The notes under the pieces: generated by a model
Told to the model about the DNA's origin: nothing
Databases searched by the model: none
Seen by the model: only the letters and a program-made list of their open reading frames with translations
Part shown: piece by piece, positions 15,270 to 23,840 of the stretch
Layout: each line of letters starts with the position of its first letter
How positions within the stretch are numbered: position 1 is the first letter of the stretch
Position numbers and translations under genes: made by a program
DNA from: Burkholderia dolosa
GTDB lineage: Bacteria; Pseudomonadota; Gammaproteobacteria; Burkholderiales; Burkholderiaceae
DNA length: 64,000 nt
Reading direction: 5' to 3'
Assembly (NCBI RefSeq): GCF_902499135.1
Contig: NZ_CABVPR010000030.1
Coordinates: 1 to 64,000 of the forward strand

Positions 15270-15932
15270 ATGTCGAAAATCAGTGTGAACGCGGCCTGCC
15301 CGCACGACTGCACGCCGCCCGACGGCCCGCGTGCCGATCCCGCGCCGGCGGTCGATCTGATTGCGCTCGGCAACGCGCTGCGTCGCAGCGAGCCGGCCGC
15401 GTTCGCCGACCTCGCTGCACTCGCGCGCGTGACGAGCGACACCGACATGCCGCTCGCCATCCTGGACGACGAACCGCTCGGCGTCGTTGCGCCGGCGTCG
15501 CCCGATTCCGGCGACGGCGATCCGCTCGAAATGCTGCTCGCCGAATACCGGCGTGCGCTGGTCCACCGCGAGCGCTCGCCCGCGCACCCGCTGAAGGAAA
15601 TGGAACCGCCGCAGATCGCCGTCCCGCTTCCGCCCGATCCGTTCGCCGATACCGACCGCTATCGCACCGGATCGCTGTTGAGCGACTTGCTCGACACACG
15701 TCAGCAGATCGACCGGGTGCTCGACGAAATGAATCCGTTCCTTGCCGAACAGCTTTTCGCGGACAGCACTCGGCACGACGTCCTGCAACTGCTCGCGCCG
15801 GCCCGGCGGCAGCGCCCGCATTTCGCTTCGACGGCGCTGCTCGCGCGCCGTGAGCATCATCAGATCAGCGTCGACAGCTACTTCCCGATGCTGGACACCT
15901 TCACCGACACCTCGACGACGGAACCGACATGA
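15270..15932 (+). CDS. T6SS-associated protein, TagK-like
   Basis: 220 residues, mainly acidic and Pro/Ala-rich in the first half, with no signal peptide or membrane segment. The C-terminal half (LLSDLLDTRQQIDRVL onward, with LQLLAPARRQR) resembles the TagK domain found beside Burkholderia T6SS genes; this is recognition from memory and only moderately sure. It is the first gene of the operon and overlaps tagJ by four bases (ATGA), so it is almost certainly co-expressed with the baseplate proteins. Its role in secretion is unknown. Confidence 0.75.
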   Translation: MSKISVNAACPHDCTPPDGPRADPAPAVDLIALGNALRRSEPAAFADLAALARVTSDTDMPLAILDDEPLGVVAPASPDSGDGDPLEMLLAEYRRALVHRERSPAHPLKEMEPPQIAVPLPPDPFADTDRYRTGSLLSDLLDTRQQIDRVLDEMNPFLAEQLFADSTRHDVLQLLAPARRQRPHFASTALLARREHHQISVDSYFPMLDTFTDTSTTEPT

Positions 15933-16789
15933 CGACGAACGCGGGTGATCGCGGCATGCCGGCTACCCGCCGGCCGGTGCCGCAAAATCTGCTGCACAGC
16001 GCATCGTTCGATGCGCTGAAGGAGCAAACCGTCGAAGCGGTGCGTCAGCATCCGTCCGATGCATCGGAACGCTGGCTGCTGTTTCAGTTGCTGTGCATCG
16101 ACGGCGACTGGGAGCGTGCACTCAAGCAATTGCAGACCTGGGCGACGCTCGAGCCCGACGGTACCGCGCGTGCGCAGCTTCATCGCGGGCTGATACGGAG
16201 CGAGATGTTCCGCACCGAGGTGTTCGCCGGCACGCGCACGCCCGGCTTCGTCGATGACGTCGTGCCCGCGTGGATCGATCAACTGCTGCAGGCGAACGCA
16301 CGCCTCGGCGCGGGCGACGTGGCCGGTGCCGATGCGCTGCGCGATGCCGCGCTCGGCGCGGCGCCGGCGAGCCGCGGCGAATACGCCGAAGCGGACAGCT
16401 TCGAATGGCTGACCGACAGCGACACGCGGCTCGGCCCCGTCTGCGAAATGGCCGTCGCGGGCGGCTACCGGTGGATTCCGTTTGCGCAGATCAAATCGCT
16501 GACGCTCACGCCGATCGGCACGCTGACCGATCTCGTGTGGCGGCCTGCCACGCTGATCCTGCGCAACGCGACGGTTCTCAGAGGCTACGTGCCGACCCGC
16601 TACCCGGGCTCGGAGCACGGTCCTGCCGCGATTCGGCTCGCGCGCGAAACCCGGTGGCAAGACGTCGGCGAAACCAACGTCATCGCGCTCGGGCAAAAAA
16701 CCTGGACGACCGACCGCGGCGACCGCGGCCTGCTCGACATCAACGGCTGCCGCTTCACGGACGGAGACGCAGATGGCACGCGACCCTGA
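15929..16789 (+). CDS. tagJ: T6SS accessory protein TagJ (ImpE family)
   Basis: 286 residues. ImpE/TagJ proteins bind the sheath protein TssB and modulate ClpV-driven recycling. The N-terminal half is a TPR-like helical region (LLFQLLCIDGDWERALKQL), followed by the ImpE domain with the characteristic WIPFAQIKSLTLTPIGTLTDLVWRP-type segment at about 178-205. It overlaps the preceding gene by four bases and tssE by 17 bases, indicating tight coupling. Confidence 0.88.
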   Translation: MTTNAGDRGMPATRRPVPQNLLHSASFDALKEQTVEAVRQHPSDASERWLLFQLLCIDGDWERALKQLQTWATLEPDGTARAQLHRGLIRSEMFRTEVFAGTRTPGFVDDVVPAWIDQLLQANARLGAGDVAGADALRDAALGAAPASRGEYAEADSFEWLTDSDTRLGPVCEMAVAGGYRWIPFAQIKSLTLTPIGTLTDLVWRPATLILRNATVLRGYVPTRYPGSEHGPAAIRLARETRWQDVGETNVIALGQKTWTTDRGDRGLLDINGCRFTDGDADGTRP

Positions 16790-17294
16790 CGGCCAGCATC
16801 AGCGCGCTTATCTGCCGTCCTTGCTCGATCGGCTGCAGGACGACGCGCCGCATGCGCGTCACGAGTCGCCTGCCGCGTACGCGCCGAACGGTGAAGGCAT
16901 GCGCCGGATCATTCGGCGCGATCTCGCATCGCTGCTCAACGCGACGAACCTCGACGGCGAACTGGACGCCGGCCGCTACCCGCAGGCCGCCGCGTCCGTC
17001 GTCAACTACGGCCTGCCGCCGTTGTCGGGAAGCTATCTGAGCGACCGGAACTGGGAAACGGTGGAAAAACTCGTTCGTACCGCGATCGTCCGGTTCGAAC
17101 CGCGCCTGCTGCCCGAGTCGATTGCGATCCGGCCCGTCGAAGGCCGCGAGGCGGTCAGCTACAACCGGCTGACGTTCGAGATTCGCGGGTTGATGCAATG
17201 GTCGCCGTATCCGCTCGAATTCAGGATCCAGAGCACGTTCGACATCGAATCGAACAAGGTAGCGCTCGATCCGGACACGCGCCCCCGACACTGA
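16773..17294 (+). CDS. tssE: T6SS baseplate protein TssE
   Basis: 173 residues. A gp25-like wedge component of the T6SS baseplate, homologous to the phage T4 protein that starts sheath assembly. Recognised from LPSLLDRL at the N-terminus, VNYGLPPLSG in the middle and the C-terminal gp25 strand region FEIRGLMQWSPYPLEF. The ATG at 16773 has GGAGA seven bases upstream and overlaps the end of tagJ. Confidence 0.93.
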   Translation: MARDPDGQHQRAYLPSLLDRLQDDAPHARHESPAAYAPNGEGMRRIIRRDLASLLNATNLDGELDAGRYPQAAASVVNYGLPPLSGSYLSDRNWETVEKLVRTAIVRFEPRLLPESIAIRPVEGREAVSYNRLTFEIRGLMQWSPYPLEFRIQSTFDIESNKVALDPDTRPRH

Positions 17295-17295
17295 C

Positions 17296-19176
17296 ATGGA
17301 TCCCAGATTTCTCGACCACTACAACCGCGAACTGACGTACATGCGCGAGCTGTCCGCGGAGTTCGCCGCGCAGCACCCGAAGATCGCGCGCCGGCTCGGC
17401 ATGCACGGCATCGAAACGGCCGACCCATACGTGGAGCGGATGATCGAAGCGTTCTGCTTCATGTCGGCCCGTACGCAGCTCAAGCTCGACGCCGAATTTC
17501 CGCGTTTCACGCAGCGCCTGCTCGAAGTCGTGTATCCGAACTACGTTGCGCCGACCCCGTCGATGGCCGTCGCGCGGCTGCGTCCGAGCCTGCGTGAGGG
17601 CAATTTCAGCAAGGGCTTCACGGTGCCGCGCCACAGCGTGCTGCGCTCCGCGATCGCACCGGGCGAACAGACGGCCTGCGAGTTCCGCAGCGGTCATGAA
17701 ATCACGCTATGGCCGATCGAGATCGTCGACGCGAAGCTGACCGCCGTGCCGCCCGATCTTCCGGACCTGGAGCGCAGCCTGTTGCCGCACCTGCGGCTGC
17801 GCGGCGCGCTGCGCTTGCGGCTGCGTACGGTCGGTGAGATCAAGTTCTCGCAGATCGACGGACTCGATCGGCTGTCGCTCTATATCGGCGGCGACGAGCG
17901 GATCGCGTCGCATCTGTTCGAACTGATCCACGCGGGCAGCGTCGCGTCGGTCGTGCGCGCATATGGCGCCGTCCGCGACGCGTGCACGGTCATCGCGAAG
18001 AATCCGGTCGACTTCGAAGGCTTGCGCCCCGATCAGAGCCTGTTGCCGCAGGTGTGGAACACGTTCCATGGTCACAATCTGCTGCAGGAGTACTTCACCT
18101 GCAGGCAGCGCTTCTATTTCTTCGCGCTCACGCAGTTGCGGGCTGGGCTGTCTGCGATCGACGGCAAGGAAGCGGAAATCGTGCTGCTGCTGCACCGGCT
18201 GCCCGACGAGCTGACCGCTCACGTCGATGCATCCAGTTTCCAGTTGTTCTGTACGCCGATCGTCAACCTGTTTCCACGCCGCACCGACCGGATCGAGATC
18301 AATCGGGCGCTGACCGCGTTCCATCTGATTCCGGATCGCAGCCGCCCGCTCGACTACGAGGTTTTCTCGGTGTCGCGCGTGTTCGGCCAGAAAGCCGAAA
18401 CGTCGAGCGAAGTGACGTTCAATCCGCTCTACCAGACGCTGCACAGCGATATCGGCAATTACGGGCGCTACTTCTCGATCCTGCGCGAGCCGCGCACGGT
18501 ATCGGCCAATGCGCGCAAGTACGGCACGCGCAGCCCGTACGTCGGCACCGAAGTGTTCGTGTCGCTCGTGGATCAAGCGGAAGCGCCGTATTCGGACGCG
18601 ATCCGCTATCTGTCCGTCGACGCGTGGCTGACCAATCGCGACCTGCCGCGCCTGATTCCCCGTAACGGAATCAACGACCTCACGATGCAGGACTCGGTGC
18701 CGATCGACGGCGTGGCGCTCGTGCATCCGCCGAGCATGCCGCGCGAGCCTTATGCGACCGGCGAGACCGCATGGCGATTGATCCGCCAGTTGAGCTTCAA
18801 CTACATGCCGCTCGCCGAACTCGATCATCGCGACGGCGGTCAGGCGCTGCGCAACATGCTGCGACTTTTCGTCGGGACGAGCGAGCACGAGCAGCGTGCG
18901 CTGATCGAAAGCCTCGTCGGCGCGCGTACCGAACCGGTCGTGCGACGCGTGCCCGGTCATGGGCTGCTCGTCTACGGGCGCGGCGTGCGCTGCGAACTGA
19001 CGGTCGACGAAACCGGCTTCTCCGGTGTGAGCCCGTATCTGTTCGGGCTCGTGCTTGAGCAGTACCTGTCGCGGCATGTGTCGATCAACGTGTTTACGGA
19101 GACGGAGCTGCACTCGATGCAACGGGGCGTCGTCGCGCGATGGCAGCCGCGCATGGGCGGGCGGGGAGCGGTGTAA
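17296..19176 (+). CDS. tssF: T6SS baseplate protein TssF
   Basis: 626 residues, normal for the family. The N-terminus (MDPRFLDHYNRELTYMREL) and the segment HPKIARRLG are diagnostic for TssF (ImpG/VasA), the wedge component that works with TssG, TssE and TssK. The gene starts one base after the tssE stop codon and ends three bases before tssG. Confidence 0.96.
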   Translation: MDPRFLDHYNRELTYMRELSAEFAAQHPKIARRLGMHGIETADPYVERMIEAFCFMSARTQLKLDAEFPRFTQRLLEVVYPNYVAPTPSMAVARLRPSLREGNFSKGFTVPRHSVLRSAIAPGEQTACEFRSGHEITLWPIEIVDAKLTAVPPDLPDLERSLLPHLRLRGALRLRLRTVGEIKFSQIDGLDRLSLYIGGDERIASHLFELIHAGSVASVVRAYGAVRDACTVIAKNPVDFEGLRPDQSLLPQVWNTFHGHNLLQEYFTCRQRFYFFALTQLRAGLSAIDGKEAEIVLLLHRLPDELTAHVDASSFQLFCTPIVNLFPRRTDRIEINRALTAFHLIPDRSRPLDYEVFSVSRVFGQKAETSSEVTFNPLYQTLHSDIGNYGRYFSILREPRTVSANARKYGTRSPYVGTEVFVSLVDQAEAPYSDAIRYLSVDAWLTNRDLPRLIPRNGINDLTMQDSVPIDGVALVHPPSMPREPYATGETAWRLIRQLSFNYMPLAELDHRDGGQALRNMLRLFVGTSEHEQRALIESLVGARTEPVVRRVPGHGLLVYGRGVRCELTVDETGFSGVSPYLFGLVLEQYLSRHVSINVFTETELHSMQRGVVARWQPRMGGRGAV

Positions 19177-19179
19177 TCG

Positions 19180-20241
19180 ATGGACGGACTCGATTCGGCA
19201 CCGGTCAAGGACGGCTCGCCGCTGCACCCGGATGCGCTGCGCGCATGGTTCGACGAACGCGCGCCGTGGCAAGCGGGCTTCCTGAGTCTGCTGCGCGCGA
19301 TCGCCGCGCGCGACACGATGCAGCCGCTGCCCGGCACCGCACGCCTGCCGAAGCAGGAGCCGTTCCGCATCGGGCAGCAGCCGTCGATGGCGTTCGCGCC
19401 GCGCGAGATCGCGGCACTCGGCGTGCAGCACGGCCGGCTCGACGTCAGGTTGTTCGGACTCGGAGTCTGGGGACCGCAGGGGCCGCTGCCGCTCCATATG
19501 ACGGAACTCGCGTACAGCCGTGCGGAGAGCCATCAGGACAACACGCTCATTGCATTCGCGAACCTGTTCCATCACCGCTCGCTCACGCTGTTCTACCGCG
19601 CGTGGGCATCGGCTCAGGCGACCGTCTCGCTCGACCGGCCCGAGCATGAAACCTTCTCGTTCTACGTCGCGAGCCTGATCGGAACCGACCCGGCCGAAGC
19701 CGCGCGCACGCACCCGCCGCCGCATGCGCGCTATGCGGCGGCGTCGCACCTGGTGCGGGAGGCGCGGAATCCGGAAGGTCTCGCCGCGACGCTGTCCCAT
19801 TACTTCGGCGTGCCGGTCGCGATCGACGAATACGTGCCGCACTGGATTCGGATTACCGGCCCGGAACGCTGCAGGCTCGGCGCGCCGGCCGCTTCGACGA
19901 TCGTCGGCGAGGGTGCGCTGCTCGGCGACATGATTCCCGATTGCCAGCATAAATTCCGCGTCGTGATCGGCCCGCTCGATCTGGATCAGTATCTGCGCCT
20001 CACCCCTCACGGCGACGATCTGCCCACGCTGGTCGATTGGGTCCGCGCGTTCGTCGGTCTCGAATACGACTGGGAAATCAAGCTGCTGGTCAAGCCGCGC
20101 GCCGCGCCGCCGGCACGCGCCGACAGTTCGCACCGGCTCGGCTACTCGACGTGGCTCGGCGAAGCGATGAACGACGAGCCTATCGTCGGCATGGTGTTCG
20201 AGCCGGAGAAATACCGCGGCCAACTGGAGAATCGACGATGA
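19180..20241 (+). CDS. tssG: T6SS baseplate protein TssG
   Basis: 353 residues. TssG (ImpH/VasB) completes the baseplate wedge with TssF. It begins MDGLDSAPVKDG and contains FRIGQQPSMAFAPREIA and GVWGPQGPLPLHMTE, both typical of the family. Its TGA overlaps the ATG of tssA. Confidence 0.95.
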   Translation: MDGLDSAPVKDGSPLHPDALRAWFDERAPWQAGFLSLLRAIAARDTMQPLPGTARLPKQEPFRIGQQPSMAFAPREIAALGVQHGRLDVRLFGLGVWGPQGPLPLHMTELAYSRAESHQDNTLIAFANLFHHRSLTLFYRAWASAQATVSLDRPEHETFSFYVASLIGTDPAEAARTHPPPHARYAAASHLVREARNPEGLAATLSHYFGVPVAIDEYVPHWIRITGPERCRLGAPAASTIVGEGALLGDMIPDCQHKFRVVIGPLDLDQYLRLTPHGDDLPTLVDWVRAFVGLEYDWEIKLLVKPRAAPPARADSSHRLGYSTWLGEAMNDEPIVGMVFEPEKYRGQLENRR

Positions 20242-21296
20242 ATGCCCACACGCCCGGCGCGCTGCTGCGCTATGCCGACCTGCTCGAGCCCGTTTCAGCG
20301 GACGCGCCGTGCGGGCCCGATCTCGAGTACGATCCGGCCTTCGTCATGCTGCAAGCAGCGGTCGCGCCGCGCACGGATGCGCAATACGGCGATTTCGTCG
20401 ACGCGCCGCCGCAGGCGAATTGGGCCGAGGCTGAACGCGACTGTCGCGCGCTGCTGCTCCGCACGAAGGACATCCGGCTGCTGACGATCCTGATTCGGTG
20501 CCGCATCCGTCAAAGCGGCGCCGAAGGGCTGCGCGACGGCGTCGCGCTGCTGCTGCAGATGCTCACGCGCTACGGCGAAGCATTGCACCCGATGCCGACG
20601 ACCGACGGCGAGCGCGATCCGCTGGTTTACTCGAACGCGATCGCCGCGCTCGCCGATGCCGACGCGACGCTGGCCGACGCACGCGACATCCGGCTGCCGA
20701 AGACTGCCGGTCTCCAGTTGCAATTGCGCGACATCGAAAAAGCATTCGCAGTGCCGCGCGCGAAGGACGCACTCGCGCCCGAATCCGCAAGCCGGCTGCT
20801 CAGCGAACTGTGGAACCGGCGCGACCCGGTAATCGTCGCGCTGGCCGACGCGCACCGCGCGGTCGCCGAGATTGCCGCGTGGACGCGCGACGCGCTGCAA
20901 AACGATGCGCCGGATCTCGACGGCATCGTGAAACTGCTGCGCCCGTTCGCGCCAGCGGCCCTCGACGCAGGCTGTGCGCCCGTCGCAGCGGGTTCCTCGG
21001 ATACGCGTCCGCAGCCTTCTTCGGCAGCGGAGGCCGTCGAATGCGCGAGCGCCGACAGGGCGCCGCACGAACACCATGAGCCGGCCCGCGCACCGCACGT
21101 CGCTCGGCCCGCGGACCGCTGGAGCGCGCTTGCGGCGATTCGCGAAACGCGGCTGTGGTTCGAGCAAAACGAGCCGAGCAGCCCGGTGATCGTGCTGCTC
21201 CGCCAATCCGAGCGAATGGTCGGAAAGCGCTTTTCCGAGCTCGCGAACGTGATCCCCGCCGAGCTTCTCGCGCAATGGGACGCCATCGACATCTGA
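20238..21296 (+). CDS. tssA: T6SS assembly cap protein TssA
   Basis: 352 residues. The N-terminal ImpA_N domain (ADLLEPVSADAPCGPDLEYDPAF) is clear. TssA proteins coordinate sheath and tube polymerisation. The C-terminal region after a Pro/Ala/His-rich linker (about 250-285) is short and ends in a helical segment RWSALAAIRETRLWFEQNEPSSPV, placing it among the short TssA forms. It overlaps tssG by four bases. A fimbrial adhesin gene follows after 49 bases on the same strand. Confidence 0.93.
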   Translation: MNAHTPGALLRYADLLEPVSADAPCGPDLEYDPAFVMLQAAVAPRTDAQYGDFVDAPPQANWAEAERDCRALLLRTKDIRLLTILIRCRIRQSGAEGLRDGVALLLQMLTRYGEALHPMPTTDGERDPLVYSNAIAALADADATLADARDIRLPKTAGLQLQLRDIEKAFAVPRAKDALAPESASRLLSELWNRRDPVIVALADAHRAVAEIAAWTRDALQNDAPDLDGIVKLLRPFAPAALDAGCAPVAAGSSDTRPQPSSAAEAVECASADRAPHEHHEPARAPHVARPADRWSALAAIRETRLWFEQNEPSSPVIVLLRQSERMVGKRFSELANVIPAELLAQWDAIDI

Positions 21297-21345
21297 ACAC
21301 GGCAGCGCCGTGCCACCCTGACTCATCGCCTTCCGTGCGGGTTAC

Positions 21346-22380
21346 ATGATGAAAAAAATTTCAGCCTTCGTCGCTTCGGTGTGCCTGCTTGCCGCATCGC
21401 CGGCGGCACTGGCGGCGTGTCGGCCCATCACCGAGGAAGAGGCCGCTATGTGGGGAAATACAAAGCCCTTTCCGATCAAGACGATGTCTGCGTTCAACAT
21501 CAGCTTCTCGGCCGCGACCATCGACGTCGACCCCGATCTGGCGATCGGCAGCGTGATCGCGACCGGCGAGTCCGCGCCGACGCAGGCGTTCTTTTTTATC
21601 GTCTGCCAGGCACCGGTCGGCACGATCAACTATGACTTCGTCACGCCGCCCCCGCTTTCTGCACTGGGCAACAAGATTTACTCGACCAACGTGCCTGGCG
21701 TCGGGTTTCGTCTAAGCTACGTTCGCGCAAGCGGCACGACGAGCGTCGTGCCTTATACGAACAACTGGACGCACCGGCCGTCCGAGCCGATGCACGAACT
21801 GATCCAGTATGGCAACGGCGCAAAATTCAAGATCGATCTGGTCAAGACCAGCAACGACATCCCGAGCAAATCAACGGTCACGTTCGGCCACGTCGCCAGG
21901 ACCTACGGCGATGGCAGACCGGGCATCTCGGTAACCGATATCCACTCCGCCAACGTGTCGCTCCGCGTATTGCCGAGTTGCCGTGTCGACAGCAGCACGC
22001 TGAACGTCGACTTCGGCCAGTTCGGGCCTTATGACGTTTCGCACACGGTCGGTCCGACTCGCCCCGTGAGCTTCCGCATACTATGCTCGGGCCCGACGCC
22101 GCCCGCGTCGATCACGGCCACGTTGAGCGCGCCTCGGGATCCTGAGGATTCCGCGCTGATCCAGAACACCGGCGCCGGGCATCTCGCGATCCGCCTGCGC
22201 GACAAAACGACCGGAACCGTGCTCAAGCCGAGCGACCCGAGCAGCACGCTCGTTCAGAAGCCTGGCGGTGCGATGGAATCCGGCTTCGACCTCGAGGCTA
22301 CCGTGCTGCGGGTCGGCAGCAACACGCCGACGACCGGCAAGATCGACGCAACGTCGGTCATTATCCTCAGCATTCTGTAG
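21346..22380 (+). CDS. two-domain chaperone-usher fimbrial tip adhesin
   Basis: 344 residues with a Sec signal peptide (MMKKISAFVASVCLLAASPAALA). The mature protein has an N-terminal domain of about 170 residues with two Cys residues (about 25 and 85), probably the receptor-binding domain, and a C-terminal pilin-like domain from about 200 with a Cys pair and the pilin pattern VDFGQF. This is the layout of FimH-type tip adhesins. It depends on a chaperone and usher, which are encoded 25 kb away on the other strand. Here it sits between tssA and a glycosyltransferase gene, within what looks like one operon. The ligand is unknown. Confidence 0.8.
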   Translation: MMKKISAFVASVCLLAASPAALAACRPITEEEAAMWGNTKPFPIKTMSAFNISFSAATIDVDPDLAIGSVIATGESAPTQAFFFIVCQAPVGTINYDFVTPPPLSALGNKIYSTNVPGVGFRLSYVRASGTTSVVPYTNNWTHRPSEPMHELIQYGNGAKFKIDLVKTSNDIPSKSTVTFGHVARTYGDGRPGISVTDIHSANVSLRVLPSCRVDSSTLNVDFGQFGPYDVSHTVGPTRPVSFRILCSGPTPPASITATLSAPRDPEDSALIQNTGAGHLAIRLRDKTTGTVLKPSDPSSTLVQKPGGAMESGFDLEATVLRVGSNTPTTGKIDATSVIILSIL

Positions 22381-22409
22381 CGCGTCCGCGCGCCGAAACC
22401 CGTTGCACG

Positions 22410-23762
22410 ATGAAACACAGCATTTTTGTCCAGATCGCCAGCTATCGCGATCCGCAGTTGATCCCGACGCTGCTCGAGCTGGTCGAGCGCGCGGCCCGCC
22501 CTGACCAGCTGCGCATCGTCGTATGCTGGCAGCATGCGCTCGACGAAACCGTCGGCGCCTTCATCGCTCACGGTTTCTCGCGCTGGCACGTGCACTACGG
22601 CGACACGTTCGCGGCTCATACGCTCTGCTACCGAGACGCGTCGATCGAGCTGATCGACGTGCCCCATCGGCAGTCGCAAGGCGCGTGCTGGGCGCGCAAC
22701 CTGATTCAGCAACGGTACCGCGACGAGCAGTACACGCTGCAGCTCGACTCTCATCACTACTTTGTCGACGCGTGGGACGAACAAGCCGTGTCGATGCTCG
22801 AGTCGCTTCGCGCGCGCAGCGCGAAGCCGGTCCTCACCACCTATCTGCCCGGCTTCCAGCCGGGTGCTGCACGTGAAGCGCTTGATCATGTACCGACCGG
22901 CCTGTACTTCCAGCGCTTTACGCCGGACGGCGTAGTCGTGATTCGCTCCGGATGGCTCGACAATTGGAAAACGCTCGACGCGCCGATCCCGAGCGCGTTC
23001 TACAGCGCCCACTTCGCTTTTGCGGACGGGCATTTCGCCGCCGACGTGCAGCACGACCCGAACTACTTCTTTCTCGGCGAGGAAATCTCGATCGCCGTGC
23101 GCGCGTTTACGCACGGCTACGACCTGTATGTGCCGCATCGCGTGCTCGCATGGCACGAATACACGCGCGCGAACCGCGTGAAGATATGGACCGACCACAC
23201 GCCCGAAGCGCAAGCGAGCGGCCTCGTGGCCGAGAACTGGGAAGCGCGCAACGCCCGCTCTTATCAGCGCAATCGTGCACTGCTCGGCGTCGACGGTACA
23301 TCGAGCGACGGCATCGATTTCGGGCCGTACGGTCTAGGCACGCAACGCACGCTCGCGCAGTACGAAGCGTACGCCGGCATCAGCTTCGCCCATCGCGGCG
23401 TGCGCCGGGAAACGCTGGACGGCCAGCCGCCGATGCCCGATGCGCGTGCATGGACTTCGGCGGAGGAATGCAAAACGATGCTGCTGCGCGCGCACGACAT
23501 CCGCGTCTGGGCGCATCGGAGCCGGTTCGCGGATATCCTGCCGCGACTCGAGCAATGCCGCCTGTCTGCTCATGCGCAAGATGGGACAGTGATGTACGGC
23601 AAAACGCTCGATGCCGGTCAGTTTCACAAGCACGTCAACCGTGAGTGGTTCGACATGCATCTGTACTTCGCCGCCGAGTTCGACCGCGTGCTTGCCCGCT
23701 ACACGATCGAATTGTTCGGCGGCGACCGGACGCCGCTGCGCACGCTCGAGCGCTCGGTCTAG
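22410..23762 (+). CDS. GlcNAc-transferase family (GT60-like) glycosyltransferase
   Basis: 450 residues, soluble. The N-terminal MKHSIFVQIASYRDPQLIPTL and the metal-site region YTLQLDSHHYF (D-x-H) match the GlcNAc/GT60 family, whose eukaryotic members add GlcNAc to protein. DPNYFFLGEEIS and the C-terminal alpha-helical extension from about 330 follow. The gene starts 29 bases after the adhesin stop, so the two are probably co-expressed. Its acceptor is unknown; the fimbrial subunits, the adhesin or a T6SS component are candidates by location only. It converges on the RHS gene with a 78-base gap. Confidence 0.78.
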   Translation: MKHSIFVQIASYRDPQLIPTLLELVERAARPDQLRIVVCWQHALDETVGAFIAHGFSRWHVHYGDTFAAHTLCYRDASIELIDVPHRQSQGACWARNLIQQRYRDEQYTLQLDSHHYFVDAWDEQAVSMLESLRARSAKPVLTTYLPGFQPGAAREALDHVPTGLYFQRFTPDGVVVIRSGWLDNWKTLDAPIPSAFYSAHFAFADGHFAADVQHDPNYFFLGEEISIAVRAFTHGYDLYVPHRVLAWHEYTRANRVKIWTDHTPEAQASGLVAENWEARNARSYQRNRALLGVDGTSSDGIDFGPYGLGTQRTLAQYEAYAGISFAHRGVRRETLDGQPPMPDARAWTSAEECKTMLLRAHDIRVWAHRSRFADILPRLEQCRLSAHAQDGTVMYGKTLDAGQFHKHVNREWFDMHLYFAAEFDRVLARYTIELFGGDRTPLRTLERSV

Positions 23763-23840
23763 ACCGGCGCGCCGCCGGCGGCGGCGTGCGTCGCGGAAGT
23801 CGCGCGAGCGGAACCCGCGCTGTCGACATGCATGCGCGGT

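Noticed and set aside
23763-23840. Room for an immunity gene or terminator between the glycosyltransferase and RHS genes
   Set aside because: Only 78 bases remain; there is a GC palindrome near 23770 but no T run and no open frame of useful length.
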